This document shows, piece by piece, positions 10,151 through 18,473 of a DNA stretch of 64,000 nucleotides (within the stretch, counting starts at the first letter, position 1; every line of letters begins with the position of its first letter). The position numbers and the translations under genes were made by a program. Origin of the DNA: Kitasatospora sp. NBC_00240 (GTDB lineage Bacteria > Actinomycetota > Actinomycetes > Streptomycetales > Streptomycetaceae); contig NZ_JAPEMU010000001.1 in NCBI RefSeq assembly GCF_026342405.1, forward strand, positions 7,378,001 to 7,442,000, written 5' to 3'. The notes beneath the pieces were generated by a model. That model was not told the origin of the DNA, made no database searches, and saw only the letters and a program-made list of their open reading frames with translations.

Positions 10151-11761
10151 ATGGCTCAACCGACCACCACCTCCGTCCTCTGCACCGGCCTCGGCTTCGA
10201 ATGGCCCGACGGCGCCACCGCGTTCGACGGCTTCCAGCTCGCCGTCGGCCCCGGCCGGACCGGCCTGATCGGCCTCAACGGGGCAGGCAAGTCCACCCTG
10301 CTGCGGCTGATCGCCGGCGAGCTCGCCCCGAGCGCCGGCAGCGTCCGCGTCAACGGTGAACTCGGCTACCTCCCACAGGGGTTGACCCTGGACACCACTC
10401 TCAGGGTGGACGAGGCACTCGGCATCCGGGCCGCCCGCGAGGCGCTGCACGCCATCGAGTCCGGCGACACCGACGAGCGGCACTACGACGCCGTCGGCCA
10501 GGACTGGGACGTCGAGGAGCGCGCCCGCGCCACCCTGGACCGGCTCGGCCTGGACCGGCTCGGTCTGGACCGCACCACCGGTGAACTCTCCGGCGGCGAG
10601 GCGGTGCTGCTGCGGCTGGCCGCCCTGCTGCTGCGCCGCCCCGACGTGCTGCTGCTGGACGAGCCCACCAACAATCTCGACCTGGCAGCCCGCCGTCGCC
10701 TGTACGAGACGGTCGCGAGCTGGGGCGGGGTGATGGTGGTCGTCAGCCACGACCGCGAACTCCTCCAGCACGTCGACCAGATCGCCGACCTGCGGGACGG
10801 CGCGGTCACCTGGTACGGCGGCAACCTCGCCGAGTACGAGCGGACGGTCGCCGCCCAGCAGGAGACCGCCGAGCGGCTGCTCCGGACGGCCGAGGCCGAC
10901 GTCCAGCGGCAGAAGCGGGACCTGGCCGAGGCCAGGATCCGACTGGACCGCAGTGCCAGCTATGGCAAGAAGCGCGCGGTCACCCGCAACGACCCGAAGA
11001 TCTTCGCCGGCACCTTCAAGAGCCGGGCCCAGGAGACCGCCGGCCGCCTCCAGGGCATGCACACCGACCGCCTGGACGAGGCCCGGCAGCGGCTCACCGC
11101 CGCCGAGGAGGCGGTCCGCGACGACGCCGAGATCCGGGTCGACCTGCCACGCACCTCGGTGCCGGCCGGCCGGACGGTGCTCAGCCTCGCCAAGGTCCGG
11201 CTGCCGTACGGCGTGACGGCCGACCTGGAGCTGCGCGGCGCCGAGCGGATCGCCCTGGTCGGGCGCAACGGCTCCGGCAAGACCACCCTTCTGCGCACGA
11301 TCGCGGGCGAACTCGCCCCGCTGGAAGGAGAGATCACCACCCCCGTACCGCTGCGCCACCTCCCGCAGCGGCTCGATCTGCTGGACGACTCGCTGAGCGT
11401 CGCCGACAACGTCAAGGCCTTCGCCCCGGCGGCCGGCGACAACGCGATCAGGGCCCGGCTGGCCCGGTTCCTGTTCCGCGGCGGGCGCGCCGAGCAGCTC
11501 GCGGGCACCCTGTCCGGCGGAGAGCGGTTCCGGGCGACCCTGGCCGCCCTGCTGCTCGCCGACCCGGCCCCGCAACTGCTGCTGCTGGACGAGCCGACCA
11601 ACAACCTGGACCTCGCCAGCGTCCGCCAGCTCACCCAGGCGCTGGCCGCCTACCGGGGCGCGCTGGTCGTGGCGAGCCACGACCTGCCCTTCCTGCGGGA
11701 GATCGGTGTCACCCGCTGGCTGGAACTGGACGGTGCGCTGCGGCCGACCGGTCCGAGGTGA
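10151..11761 (+). CDS. ABC-F family ATPase, second copy
   Basis: 536 residues. Start at 10151 follows GGGAGG by 6 bases. Two cassettes: Walker A GLNGAGKST and GRNGSGKTT; signatures LSGGEAVLLRLA and LSGGERFRATLA; Walker B LLLDEPTNNLDLAA and LLLDEPTNNLDLAS. The linker (about 230-340) contains KRDLAEARIRLDRSASYGKK and FKSRAQETAGRLQGMHTDR. This is the arrangement of Streptomyces ABC-F proteins annotated as macrolide/lincosamide-resistance-like. It is clearly diverged from the ABC-F at 6629-8266 and not a recent duplicate. Its long leader could carry ribosome-mediated attenuation, known for several antibiotic-inducible ABC-F genes; inference only. Confidence 0.92.
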   Translation: MAQPTTTSVLCTGLGFEWPDGATAFDGFQLAVGPGRTGLIGLNGAGKSTLLRLIAGELAPSAGSVRVNGELGYLPQGLTLDTTLRVDEALGIRAAREALHAIESGDTDERHYDAVGQDWDVEERARATLDRLGLDRLGLDRTTGELSGGEAVLLRLAALLLRRPDVLLLDEPTNNLDLAARRRLYETVASWGGVMVVVSHDRELLQHVDQIADLRDGAVTWYGGNLAEYERTVAAQQETAERLLRTAEADVQRQKRDLAEARIRLDRSASYGKKRAVTRNDPKIFAGTFKSRAQETAGRLQGMHTDRLDEARQRLTAAEEAVRDDAEIRVDLPRTSVPAGRTVLSLAKVRLPYGVTADLELRGAERIALVGRNGSGKTTLLRTIAGELAPLEGEITTPVPLRHLPQRLDLLDDSLSVADNVKAFAPAAGDNAIRARLARFLFRGGRAEQLAGTLSGGERFRATLAALLLADPAPQLLLLDEPTNNLDLASVRQLTQALAAYRGALVVASHDLPFLREIGVTRWLELDGALRPTGPR

Positions 11762-11800
11762 CGGGCCGGCGCGGCCGCGGGCCGGCCCGGTTCCCGCTCC

Positions 11801-11836
11801 GGCGGGGTACCGCGGCCGGTACCCCGCCGGTACCAT
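11801..11836 (+). promoter_or_regulatory. Toxin-antitoxin operon promoter with 11-bp inverted repeat
   Basis: GGCGGGGTACC (11801-11811) and its exact complement GGTACCCCGCC (11818-11828) flank a 6-base centre. A further GGTACC half-site (11829-11834) runs into TACCAT (11831-11836), which sits 7 bases before the antitoxin ATG and looks like the -10 box of a leaderless transcript. The dyad would cover the promoter, as expected for autoregulation by an antitoxin. Confidence 0.5.
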
Positions 11837-11843
11837 CGGCGCC

Positions 11844-12071
11844 ATGCCGGCCCTGAACATCGAGTACACGGAGCACGAACTCGCGGCCATCCGTGAGGCG
11901 GCGGCCGCCGACGGCAAGAGCGTGAAGGCGTACGTCCACGACCTGAGCGTGCGCGAGCAGCAGCGGCGGACCTTCGTCGACCACGCGGTGGCGTTCTGGA
12001 ACGAGCACGTCGAGGAGTTCGACGCGGCCTTCCCCGAGGACGCGCCCCCGGCGAGGCCCGCCGCGGCGTGA
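11844..12071 (+). CDS. Antitoxin of a Doc-type toxin-antitoxin pair
   Basis: 75 residues. N-terminal MPALNIEYTEHELAAIREAAAADGKSVKAYV is a ribbon-helix-helix type DNA-binding segment (strand, then helices); the acidic C-terminal tail (EEFDAAFPEDAPP) would wrap the toxin. The stop codon overlaps the toxin start (TGATG). Gene order antitoxin then toxin, the coupling, and the upstream dyad fit a type II module. Probably leaderless (TACCAT box 7 bases before ATG). Assignment rests on context and on resemblance to Streptomyces antitoxins paired with Fic/Doc toxins. Confidence 0.78.
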   Translation: MPALNIEYTEHELAAIREAAAADGKSVKAYVHDLSVREQQRRTFVDHAVAFWNEHVEEFDAAFPEDAPPARPAAA

Positions 12072-12442
12072 TGATCCTGCACGTCGACATCCGCTGGCTG
12101 CTCGACGTCCAGGAGCAGGCCTCGCCCGAGGATCTCAGCGTGCGCGACTACTCGGCGCTGCAGGCGGCGGTGGCCCGGCACCGGGTCAACACCGCGCAGC
12201 TCGGGCACACCGCGGACCCGGCCTGGTGCGCGGCGACGCTGATGCACACCATCGTGCTGCTGCGGCCGCTGCCGGTGCGCAACAACCTGTACGCCTGCAT
12301 GGCGACGGCCGCGTACATGCACGCGGCCGCGGAGGGCATCGACCCGCCGTACGGCGCCCTGGTGGAGCTGGCCCGGGACGTGGCGGCGGGTACGGCCGAC
12401 GTGTTCGCGGCGGCCGGCCGGATCCGCGCCTGGCGGATCTGA
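12071..12442 (+). CDS. Fic/Doc family toxin, degenerate active-site motif
   Basis: 123 residues from ATG 12071; GTG 12068 is equally possible. Sequence and length match the Streptomyces Fic-family toxin component of type II systems (starts MILHVDIRWLLDVQEQ, ends FAAAGRIRAWRI). Doc toxins phosphorylate EF-Tu using the HxFx(D/N)GNKR motif. Here the corresponding loop reads LLRPLPVRNNLYA: the His is replaced by Leu/Arg and the GNKR is reduced to RNN. Either catalysis differs or this is a non-catalytic subgroup. Directly coupled to the antitoxin. Confidence 0.78.
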   Translation: MILHVDIRWLLDVQEQASPEDLSVRDYSALQAAVARHRVNTAQLGHTADPAWCAATLMHTIVLLRPLPVRNNLYACMATAAYMHAAAEGIDPPYGALVELARDVAAGTADVFAAAGRIRAWRI

Positions 12443-12538
12443 GCACGCCCGGGCCGCCGGGGCCCGGTGACGCCATGCGAGGCATCGCGGGCCGCCCCGC
12501 GGCGCGTCAGATCAGGCCGGGGGCAGCCGTGTCCGAGC

Positions 12539-13945
12539 ATGACGCCCATGACGAGAAGCACACGTGTGACCGCGGCCGTGTCCGCGGCCTGCGCCCTGGT
12601 CCTGCTGGCCGCCGTGCCCGCCTCGGCGGGCGGGCCCGAACCCGGTGCGCCCGGTCCGGCCGGCGCGGGAGATCCGTACTTCCCGCTGACCGGTAACCAG
12701 GGGTACGACGTCCGGCACTACGACCTCGACCTCGACTTCACGCCCGCCTCCCACGAGTTGGCCGCCGAGGCGACCGTCTCGGCGACGGCGGGGCAGCGTC
12801 TGCAGCGCTTCCAGCTGGACTACTCGGGGCCGCGGATCGAGAGCGTGCTGGTCGACGGGCAGCCCGCGGAGTTCCTGCGCAGCGGGCAGAAGCTGGAGAT
12901 CCGCCCGGCGCGCGCGATCCGGGCCGGCGCGGAGTTCACCGTCAAGGTCCGCTACCGGGGCGTCCCGGAGCCGATCAGGGACAGCGTCCTGGGCGACTAC
13001 GGATGGTTCAACACCGACGACGGCGCGGTCGCCCTGAACGAGCCGGACGGCGCCCGGACCTGGTACCCCGTCAACGACGACCTGCGGGACAAGGCCACCT
13101 ACACCTTCCGCCTCAGCACGCCGAACGGGGTGCGGGCGCTGGCCAACGGCGAGCCGCAGGGCGAACCGCGGACCCACGGCGACCGGACCACCGCCGTCTG
13201 GGAGATGCGCGAGCCGATGGCCAGCTACCTCTCGACGGTGGCGATCGGGAACTTCACGGTGACCCGCGGCGACGCGGGCGGCATCCCGAACATCACGGCG
13301 TACGACCCGGCCGGCGGCGACGGTTCCTTCCTGCAGCGCAGCACGGCCGAGGCGGTGGCCTGGGAGGCCGGGCGGTTCGGCCGCTACCCGTTCGACTCGA
13401 CCGGCGGGATCATCGACCGGGTCGGGGTCGGCTACGCGCTGGAGACCCAGAGCCGGCCGGTCTACGACGGTGCCCCGGACGAGCTGACCGTCGTGCACGA
13501 GGTGGCCCACCAGTGGTTCGGCGACAGCGTTACCCCCGAGACCTGGCAGGACATCTGGCTCAACGAGGGCTTCGCCACCTATGTGGAGTGGCTCTGGCAG
13601 GAGGAGCACGGCGGTCCGAGTGCCAAGGAGACCTTCGAGGGCTTCTACGCGACGCCGGCCGCGGACCCGTTCTGGCTGCTGAAGACCGGTGACCCGGGGC
13701 ACGACGACATCTTCAACGGGGACGTGGTCTACACCCGGGGCGCGATGACCCTGCAGGCGCTCCGCGACACCATCGGCGACCGGGACTTCTTCACCCTGCT
13801 GCGGGAGTGGGCCGCGACCTACCGGCACGCCAACGCCAACACCTGCGACCTGCTCCGGCTGGCCGAGAAGATCTCCCACCGGGAGCTCGGCCCGCTGTTC
13901 GACGCCTGGCTGTACACAGCGGCGAAGCCGGGCCCGACGGCCTGA
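12539..13945 (+). CDS. Secreted M1 family metallopeptidase (short form)
   Basis: Zinc aminopeptidase secreted from the cell. Starts at 12539 (MTPMTRS) or 12548 (MTRSTRV); no clear ribosome site for either. N-terminal signal TRVTAAVSAACALVLLAAVPASAGG with Sec cleavage near ASA. About 465 residues, half the size of PepN, as in other secreted actinomycete M1 proteins that lack the C-terminal helical domain. Zinc site HEVAHQWFGDSVTPETWQDI with downstream ligand in WLNEGF gives HExxH-18-E. The GAMEN exopeptidase loop is replaced by GYALETQSR, keeping the Glu. The beta-sandwich N-domain precedes (YDVRHYDLDLDF). Confidence 0.93.
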   Translation: MTPMTRSTRVTAAVSAACALVLLAAVPASAGGPEPGAPGPAGAGDPYFPLTGNQGYDVRHYDLDLDFTPASHELAAEATVSATAGQRLQRFQLDYSGPRIESVLVDGQPAEFLRSGQKLEIRPARAIRAGAEFTVKVRYRGVPEPIRDSVLGDYGWFNTDDGAVALNEPDGARTWYPVNDDLRDKATYTFRLSTPNGVRALANGEPQGEPRTHGDRTTAVWEMREPMASYLSTVAIGNFTVTRGDAGGIPNITAYDPAGGDGSFLQRSTAEAVAWEAGRFGRYPFDSTGGIIDRVGVGYALETQSRPVYDGAPDELTVVHEVAHQWFGDSVTPETWQDIWLNEGFATYVEWLWQEEHGGPSAKETFEGFYATPAADPFWLLKTGDPGHDDIFNGDVVYTRGAMTLQALRDTIGDRDFFTLLREWAATYRHANANTCDLLRLAEKISHRELGPLFDAWLYTAAKPGPTA

Positions 13946-13993
13946 TCCGGGCGGGCGCGCCGCCCGGTGCCGCGGCGGCCGGGGACCGGCAGG

Positions 13994-14040
13994 CCGAAGG
14001 GCGGTGCGGTGTCCTGCCCGGACACCGCACCGCCCTTCGG
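13994..14040. terminator. Bidirectional 21-bp hairpin terminator
   Basis: A perfect 21-bp stem (13994-14014 with 14020-14040) and 5-base loop TGCCC, between the convergent M1 peptidase and the six-helix membrane protein gene. Confidence 0.85.
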
Positions 14041-14050
14041 GCACTTCCGC

Positions 14051-14707
14051 TCAGGCCTCGGCCGGCACGGTCCGCCGGAGCTTGCCGGCGACCAGCGTGC
14101 CGAGCCGGTCCAGGCCGACCACGACGGCCGCGAGGACCACGAACTCGACCGTGAGCAGCACGATCTGCCCCCAGACGTAGCCGTAGCCCTTCTCGGTCGG
14201 GTCGAAGAAGAAGTACGGGTACGGCGTCGGGTAGTTGGAGAACAGTGCCGAGCGGGCCATGACGATGCCGGCGTAGCCGAGCGGGAAGGCCAGCCAGAGC
14301 GGGATGTCGCGCCAGTGCGAGGCGTTGCGGGGGCGCAGGGTCAGCCAGTCGAGGATCACCAGCACCGGGGTGACGTAGTGCAGGAAGAACGAGGACCAGT
14401 GCTGGAGCTTGTCCGGCCCGTCGAACAGGCCGGGCAGCGGGTTGGCGCCGTGCTCCAGCAGGATGTGCGAGACCAGCCCGGTGATCAGGATGTACAGGGT
14501 GACCGCGCCGCGCAGCCGGGGCGCGGGGGCGTCGGCGGTGCCGCGCTGCTTCATCCAGTAGACCGCGCCGGCGAAGTAGGCCAGCACGAAGACGTTGCTC
14601 TGGATGGTGAAGTAGACCAGGGAGCCGGTGCCGAGGGTCAGGCCCGTGGCCGCCGATATCACGATGGCCAGGCGCCACCAGAGCGCGGGCCGGGTCCAGA
14701 CGGTCAT
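14051..14707 (-). CDS. Pr6Pr family six-helix membrane protein
   Basis: 218 residues. Start at ATG 14707, preceded by AGGTGA; the frame upstream is not supported. Six hydrophobic segments are apparent: LAIVISAATGLTLGTGSLVYF, NVFVLAYFAGAVYWM, GAVTLYILITGLVSHILL, SSFFLHYVTPVLVILDWL, IPLWLAFPLGYAGIVMA and IVLLTVEFVVLAAVVVG. The pattern with HYVTPVLVILDWL and YPYFFFDPTEKGYG is that of the Pr6Pr (FAR-17a/AIG1-like) family, whose eukaryotic relatives include fatty-acid-ester hydrolases with catalytic Thr and His. The bacterial function is unknown. Confidence 0.85.
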   Translation of the reverse strand: MTVWTRPALWWRLAIVISAATGLTLGTGSLVYFTIQSNVFVLAYFAGAVYWMKQRGTADAPAPRLRGAVTLYILITGLVSHILLEHGANPLPGLFDGPDKLQHWSSFFLHYVTPVLVILDWLTLRPRNASHWRDIPLWLAFPLGYAGIVMARSALFSNYPTPYPYFFFDPTEKGYGYVWGQIVLLTVEFVVLAAVVVGLDRLGTLVAGKLRRTVPAEA

Positions 14708-14880
14708 ACTGTCACCTGATCTTTTCGGGAGGTATCGGACGGGAAGGTCGTCGCACTCTACTGGCTGGTAGGGGCGGTCGTGAAGGATCATCCCGGGTCG
14801 GCGCCGCCGGGTCGGCGGTACGCGGGCCGGCCGGGCCCGGCCGCAGGTCGGGAAGGGCCCGGCCAGGGGTTCGGGCGCTG

Positions 14881-15618
14881 CTAGCCGGGCAGCACGAAGC
14901 CCGACTCGTACGCGGCGATCACCGCCTGGGTGCGGTCGCGCGCGCCGAGTTTCGCCAGCACGGCGCCGACGTGCGTCTTGACCGTCTCGGTGCTCAGCAC
15001 CAGCCGGCCGGCGATCTCCGCGTTGCTCAGCCCCGCCGCCATCAGCCGCAGCACCTCGCCCTCCCGCCCGGTGAGCCGGCCGACCGGGCCGAGGCCGGCG
15101 TCCGGGCGGCGTACGGGGGCCTGCCGCCGGGCCAGCTCCCGTACGGCGGCCGGGAACAGCAGGGAGTCGCCCCGGGCCACCAGCCGGACGGCCTGCACCA
15201 TCTCGTCCGCGCTGGCCCGCTTCAGCAGGAACCCGGCGGCCCCGGCACGCAGCGCGTCGTAGACGTGGTCGTCGTGCTCGAAGGTGGTCACCACCAGGAT
15301 CCTCGGCGGTTCGTCCATGGTCGCCATCAGCTGTTCGGTGGCCCGGATACCGTCGATCCCCGGCATCCGGACGTCCATCAGCACCACGTCCGGCCGCAGC
15401 TCGCGCACCAGCGGCACCGCCTCGGCGCCCGAGGCGGCCTCGCCGACCACGGTGAGGTCCGGCTCGGCATCGATCACCACCCGCAGGCCCATCCGCACCA
15501 GCCGCTCGTCGTCGGCGACCAGCACCCGGATCGGCTCCGGGCCTTCACCCGGGGCCCGCCCGGCCGCCGCGGCGCCCGTCGGTGAACCGTCCTGTGCCGA
15601 ACCGTCCGCCGTCGTCAT
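14881..15618 (-). CDS. NarL/LuxR family response regulator
   Basis: 245 residues from ATG 15618. A second ATG at 15705 overlaps the kinase stop (ATGA) and would add 29 low-complexity residues; both starts have the same upstream GGGGGCGAC sequence because the region is duplicated. Receiver domain: IRVLVADDERLVRMGL (acidic pocket), phospho-acceptor Asp in DVVLMDVRMPG, Thr in ILVVTTF, Lys in GFLLKRA. C-terminal LuxR helix-turn-helix: LTGREGEVLRLMAAGLSNAEIAGRLVLSTETVKTHV. Functions with the adjacent kinase as a two-component transcription regulator; stimulus unknown. Confidence 0.93.
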   Translation of the reverse strand: MTTADGSAQDGSPTGAAAAGRAPGEGPEPIRVLVADDERLVRMGLRVVIDAEPDLTVVGEAASGAEAVPLVRELRPDVVLMDVRMPGIDGIRATEQLMATMDEPPRILVVTTFEHDDHVYDALRAGAAGFLLKRASADEMVQAVRLVARGDSLLFPAAVRELARRQAPVRRPDAGLGPVGRLTGREGEVLRLMAAGLSNAEIAGRLVLSTETVKTHVGAVLAKLGARDRTQAVIAAYESGFVLPG

Positions 15619-15701
15619 GTCGTCGCCCCCGTCATCATGTCCACCCTGTCGTTGCGCGGGTTCGCGGTGCTCGCGGCGTCCGGCCGTCCCGACGGCGCCC
15701 G

Positions 15702-17033
15702 TCATGGTGTCGCCCCCGTCGTCCGGCTCCCCGTCGTCGGGCTCCCTGCCGTGGGGCTCCCCGTCGTCGGGCTGCCCGCCGGTGCCGGGTCCGCCGCCGT
15801 GCGCAGCGGCAGCCGGACGGCCAGCCGCCAGTGCCCGCCGTCCGGGGTCGGCCCGGCCTCGCAGCCCCCGCGCAGCACGGTGACCCGCTCGGCGATCCCG
15901 CGCAGCCCCCGGCCCCCGCCCGGCCGGGGCGACCGCCCGGCGGCCAGCGGGTTGGTCAGCTCCAGCTCGAGCCGGTCCGGACGTAGCTCGATGCGCAGCA
16001 CCGCCGGCGCCGCCCCCGCGTGCCGCAGCACGTTGGTCAGCCCCTCCTGGACGATCCGGTAGGCCTCCCGGGAGACGGCCGGCGGCAGCCCGGGCAGGCC
16101 GGGCGGGAGGGAGGCCCGGACCTTGACGCCGGTGCGCTCCAGCTGGCGCAGCAGGTCGTCGAGGACGGCCAGCGTCGGACCGGCCGGCGCCGACCCCGCC
16201 GACTCCTCCTCGCGCAACAGGCCCAGGACGCTGTCCAGTTCGGCCACCGCCTCGCGGGCGGTCCGCTCGATGGCCCGCAGGGCCTCGGCGGCGAACGCCG
16301 GGTCGTCGGTCAGCACCCGGGCGGCGGCCGCGGCCTGCAGGCCGACGGCGCTCAGCGCGTGCCCCACCGAGTCGTGCAGCTCCCGCGCCAGCCGGTTGCG
16401 CTGGGCCAGCACGGTGGCCCGCTGCTCGGCCGCCGCGAGCCGCTCCTCCGGGGTCGGCCCGAGCAGCGCCGGCGCCGACCGCGCGAGCACGGCGCCGGCC
16501 CCGGCGTTGGCGGCCAGCAGCAGCAGGACGAGCGCCAGGCCCAGCGCCGGGCCGCCGAACCACTGGTGCTCCCGCCACCAGGTGGGGGCGTGGTCCAGGG
16601 CGCCGAAGGGCAGCAGCAGCGTCACGGCGGCCGGCGGCACGGAGAGCGACATCCCGCTCACCACGCCGCCCAGGAAGAGGTGCAGCACGTACCAGGCGGC
16701 CGTCCGCCGCCGGGCCGCCCAGGACCGGGCCGGTCCGGTGGACAGCTCTCCGGCGGCCCCGGCGCAGAGCACCCGGGCGGCCGTGCCCTCCAGCACCCGG
16801 ACCATCGGCAGCAGTGCGGTGACCGCCGCCAGCGGCAGCGCGGTGCCGAAGGCGACGAACTGCAGGGCGACCCGTCGCAGCGGCTCACCACCCGGGTAGA
16901 GCGCGCCCAGGATCACCGAGGACAGCAGCCAGTACGGCATCAACAGGGCGCCGCCCAGCACCAGATGCACCCACCGCCGGCGCGGCCGCCGTCCGAGCAG
17001 CGCGCTGCCGATCCCCCGTACCCCCGCGTTCAC
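15702..17033 (-). CDS. DesK/NarX-type sensor histidine kinase
   Basis: 443 residues. N-terminal membrane region with about five to six hydrophobic segments (for example HLVLGGALLMPYWLLSSVILGALY, FGTALPLAAVTALLP, LALVLLLLAANAGAGAVLA), no sizeable extracellular domain. HisKA_3 dimerisation domain with phospho-acceptor His in LARELHDSVGHALSAVGLQ, then a HATPase_c domain (N-box YRIVQEGLTNVLRHAGA, G-box GGGRGLRGIAERV). The last 25 residues are a Gly-Ser-Pro-Thr-Thr repeat encoded by a tandem DNA repeat. Stop overlaps or lies 83 bases upstream of the response regulator start, so the pair is co-transcribed. Confidence 0.93.
   Translation of the reverse strand: MNAGVRGIGSALLGRRPRRRWVHLVLGGALLMPYWLLSSVILGALYPGGEPLRRVALQFVAFGTALPLAAVTALLPMVRVLEGTAARVLCAGAAGELSTGPARSWAARRRTAAWYVLHLFLGGVVSGMSLSVPPAAVTLLLPFGALDHAPTWWREHQWFGGPALGLALVLLLLAANAGAGAVLARSAPALLGPTPEERLAAAEQRATVLAQRNRLARELHDSVGHALSAVGLQAAAAARVLTDDPAFAAEALRAIERTAREAVAELDSVLGLLREEESAGSAPAGPTLAVLDDLLRQLERTGVKVRASLPPGLPGLPPAVSREAYRIVQEGLTNVLRHAGAAPAVLRIELRPDRLELELTNPLAAGRSPRPGGGRGLRGIAERVTVLRGGCEAGPTPDGGHWRLAVRLPLRTAADPAPAGSPTTGSPTAGSPTTGSRTTGATP
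15714..15785 (-). repeat. Tandem repeat encoding the GSPTTGSPT tail of the kinase
   Basis: Imperfect units of about 15-18 bases with the core CGTCGTCGGGCTCCC (plus strand) occur four to five times. On the coding strand they give the Gly-Ser-Pro-Thr-Thr tail of the histidine kinase. Nearby, the segment around the two response regulator ATGs (15611-15630 and 15698-15720) is also duplicated. Confidence 0.55.
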
Positions 17034-17269
17034 CGGACCGACTGTACGTCAGGTGCCGGGCCGCCCGCAGCGGCGGCGGGCAGCGGCGCGGTCGGTGGCC
17101 GGAACCGGCCGGGGCCGGGGGTCGGTGACCGCCTGGTGACGGCCCGGTGGTGGGGCGGGGTGGGGCGGTGGCGGGAGCCGGCCGGCGTGCCCCGGCCGTC
17201 CCGGCCGGCGCCCGCGGACCGGGTGCGCGCCGCCCTTGTTACCGGCGGGTCGCTTATCTATCATCGCCA

Positions 17270-17290
17270 GTGTTACAGCTTTACTGTCAA
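17270..17290 (+). promoter_or_regulatory. Candidate regulator site of the beta-oxidation operon
   Basis: On the minus strand this reads TTGACAGTA-AAGC-TGTAACAC. The same arrangement, TGACAGTA-N4-TGTNACAC, is found at 24095-24115 in front of the MerR gene. The two sites agree at 15 of 21 positions and have the same orientation relative to the gene they precede. It lies 20 bases upstream of the CoA-transferase start, inside an AT-rich stretch (17251-17292), so it probably overlaps the promoter. Confidence 0.55.
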
Positions 17291-17309
17291 ACCGACGAAG
17301 GGGGCAGCA

Positions 17310-18434
17310 GTGGACGGCGCGACCAACCCCGGCCCGCTGGCCGGCGTGCGGGTGGTGGAGCTCGCGGGCATCGGCCCGGGCCCGTTCGCCGCCATGCTGC
17401 TGGCCGACCTCGGCGCCGACGTGGTGCGGGTCGACCGCCCCGGCGCCGGGCCGCTCAGCATCGACCCGGCGTACGACGTCACCAACCGCAACAAGCGGTC
17501 CGTCCTGGTCGACCTCAAGTCCCCCGAGGGGCCCGGCCAGGTGCTCGGCCTGGTCGAGCGCGCCCAGCTGCTGATCGAGGGCTACCGCCCCGGCGTCGCC
17601 GAACGCCTCGGCGTCGGCCCCGAGGCCTGCCTCGCCCGCAACCCCGCCCTGGTCTACGGCCGGATGACCGGCTGGGGCCAGGACGGCCCGTTCGCCGCCC
17701 GGGCCGGCCACGACATCGGCTACACGGCGCTCGCCGGCACCCTCGGCCTGATCGGCGACCCGGACGGCCCGCCGGCGATCCCCGCCAACCTGCTCGGCGA
17801 CTACGCCGGCGGCTCGCTCTACCTGGTCGTCGGCCTGCTGGCCGCCCTGCACCACGCCCGGGAGACCGGCACCGGCCAGGTCGTCGACGCCGCCGTGGTG
17901 GACGGCGCCGCCCACCTCACCTCGATGCTCTGGGGCCTGCTCGCCGCCGGCCGCTGGCAGGACCGGCGCGGCGTCAACCTGCTCGACGGCGGCGCGCCCT
18001 GCTACGCCGTGTACCAGGCCTCCGACGGCGGCCACCTCGCGGTGGGCGCCCTGGAACCGCAGTTCTACGCCGAGTTCGGCAAGCTGCTGGACCTCGGACC
18101 GGACGCGCCCGGCCAGTTCGACATCCCGCGCTGGCCGGAGCTGCGGGCCCGGATCGCCGCCCGGTTCGCCACCCGCACGCTGGCCGAATGGACCGCCGTC
18201 TTCGACGGCACCGACGCCTGCGTCGAGCCGGTGCTGAGCATGCGGCAGGCGGCCGGCCACCCGCACCTGGCGGCGCGCGGCACCTACACCCAGGTCGACG
18301 GCGTCACCCAGCCGGCCCCGGCCCCGCGCTTCTCCGCCACTCCCGGCACGCTGCGCCGGCCCCCGGCCCGCCCGGGCGCCGACACCGCCGAGGTCGCCCG
18401 CGACTGGGGCGTACCCGCGCTCGCCCCCCGCTGA
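17310..18434 (+). CDS. CaiB/BaiF family III CoA-transferase, alpha-methylacyl-CoA racemase type
   Basis: 374 residues from GTG 17310 after GAAGGGGG. Family III CoA-transferase fold. The segments AGHDIGYTALAGTLG and NLLGDYAGGSLYLVVGLLAAL carry the His and Asp of alpha-methylacyl-CoA racemases, which epimerise the alpha carbon of 2-methyl-branched acyl-CoA so it can enter beta-oxidation. N-terminal PLAGVRVVELAGIGPGPFA and VRVDRPGAG are typical. First gene of a four-gene fatty acid degradation operon, 39 bases before the acyl-CoA dehydrogenase. The neighbours make the racemase role more likely than CoA transfer. Confidence 0.88.
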   Translation: MDGATNPGPLAGVRVVELAGIGPGPFAAMLLADLGADVVRVDRPGAGPLSIDPAYDVTNRNKRSVLVDLKSPEGPGQVLGLVERAQLLIEGYRPGVAERLGVGPEACLARNPALVYGRMTGWGQDGPFAARAGHDIGYTALAGTLGLIGDPDGPPAIPANLLGDYAGGSLYLVVGLLAALHHARETGTGQVVDAAVVDGAAHLTSMLWGLLAAGRWQDRRGVNLLDGGAPCYAVYQASDGGHLAVGALEPQFYAEFGKLLDLGPDAPGQFDIPRWPELRARIAARFATRTLAEWTAVFDGTDACVEPVLSMRQAAGHPHLAARGTYTQVDGVTQPAPAPRFSATPGTLRRPPARPGADTAEVARDWGVPALAPR

Positions 18435-18473
18435 CCGCCGCCCCGGCTCCGACCGCCCCGAGAGGACACCGCA

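Noticed and set aside
16020..17309. N-terminal extension of the CoA-transferase frame to 16020
   Set aside because: It lies opposite the histidine kinase; the supported start with a ribosome site is GTG 17310.
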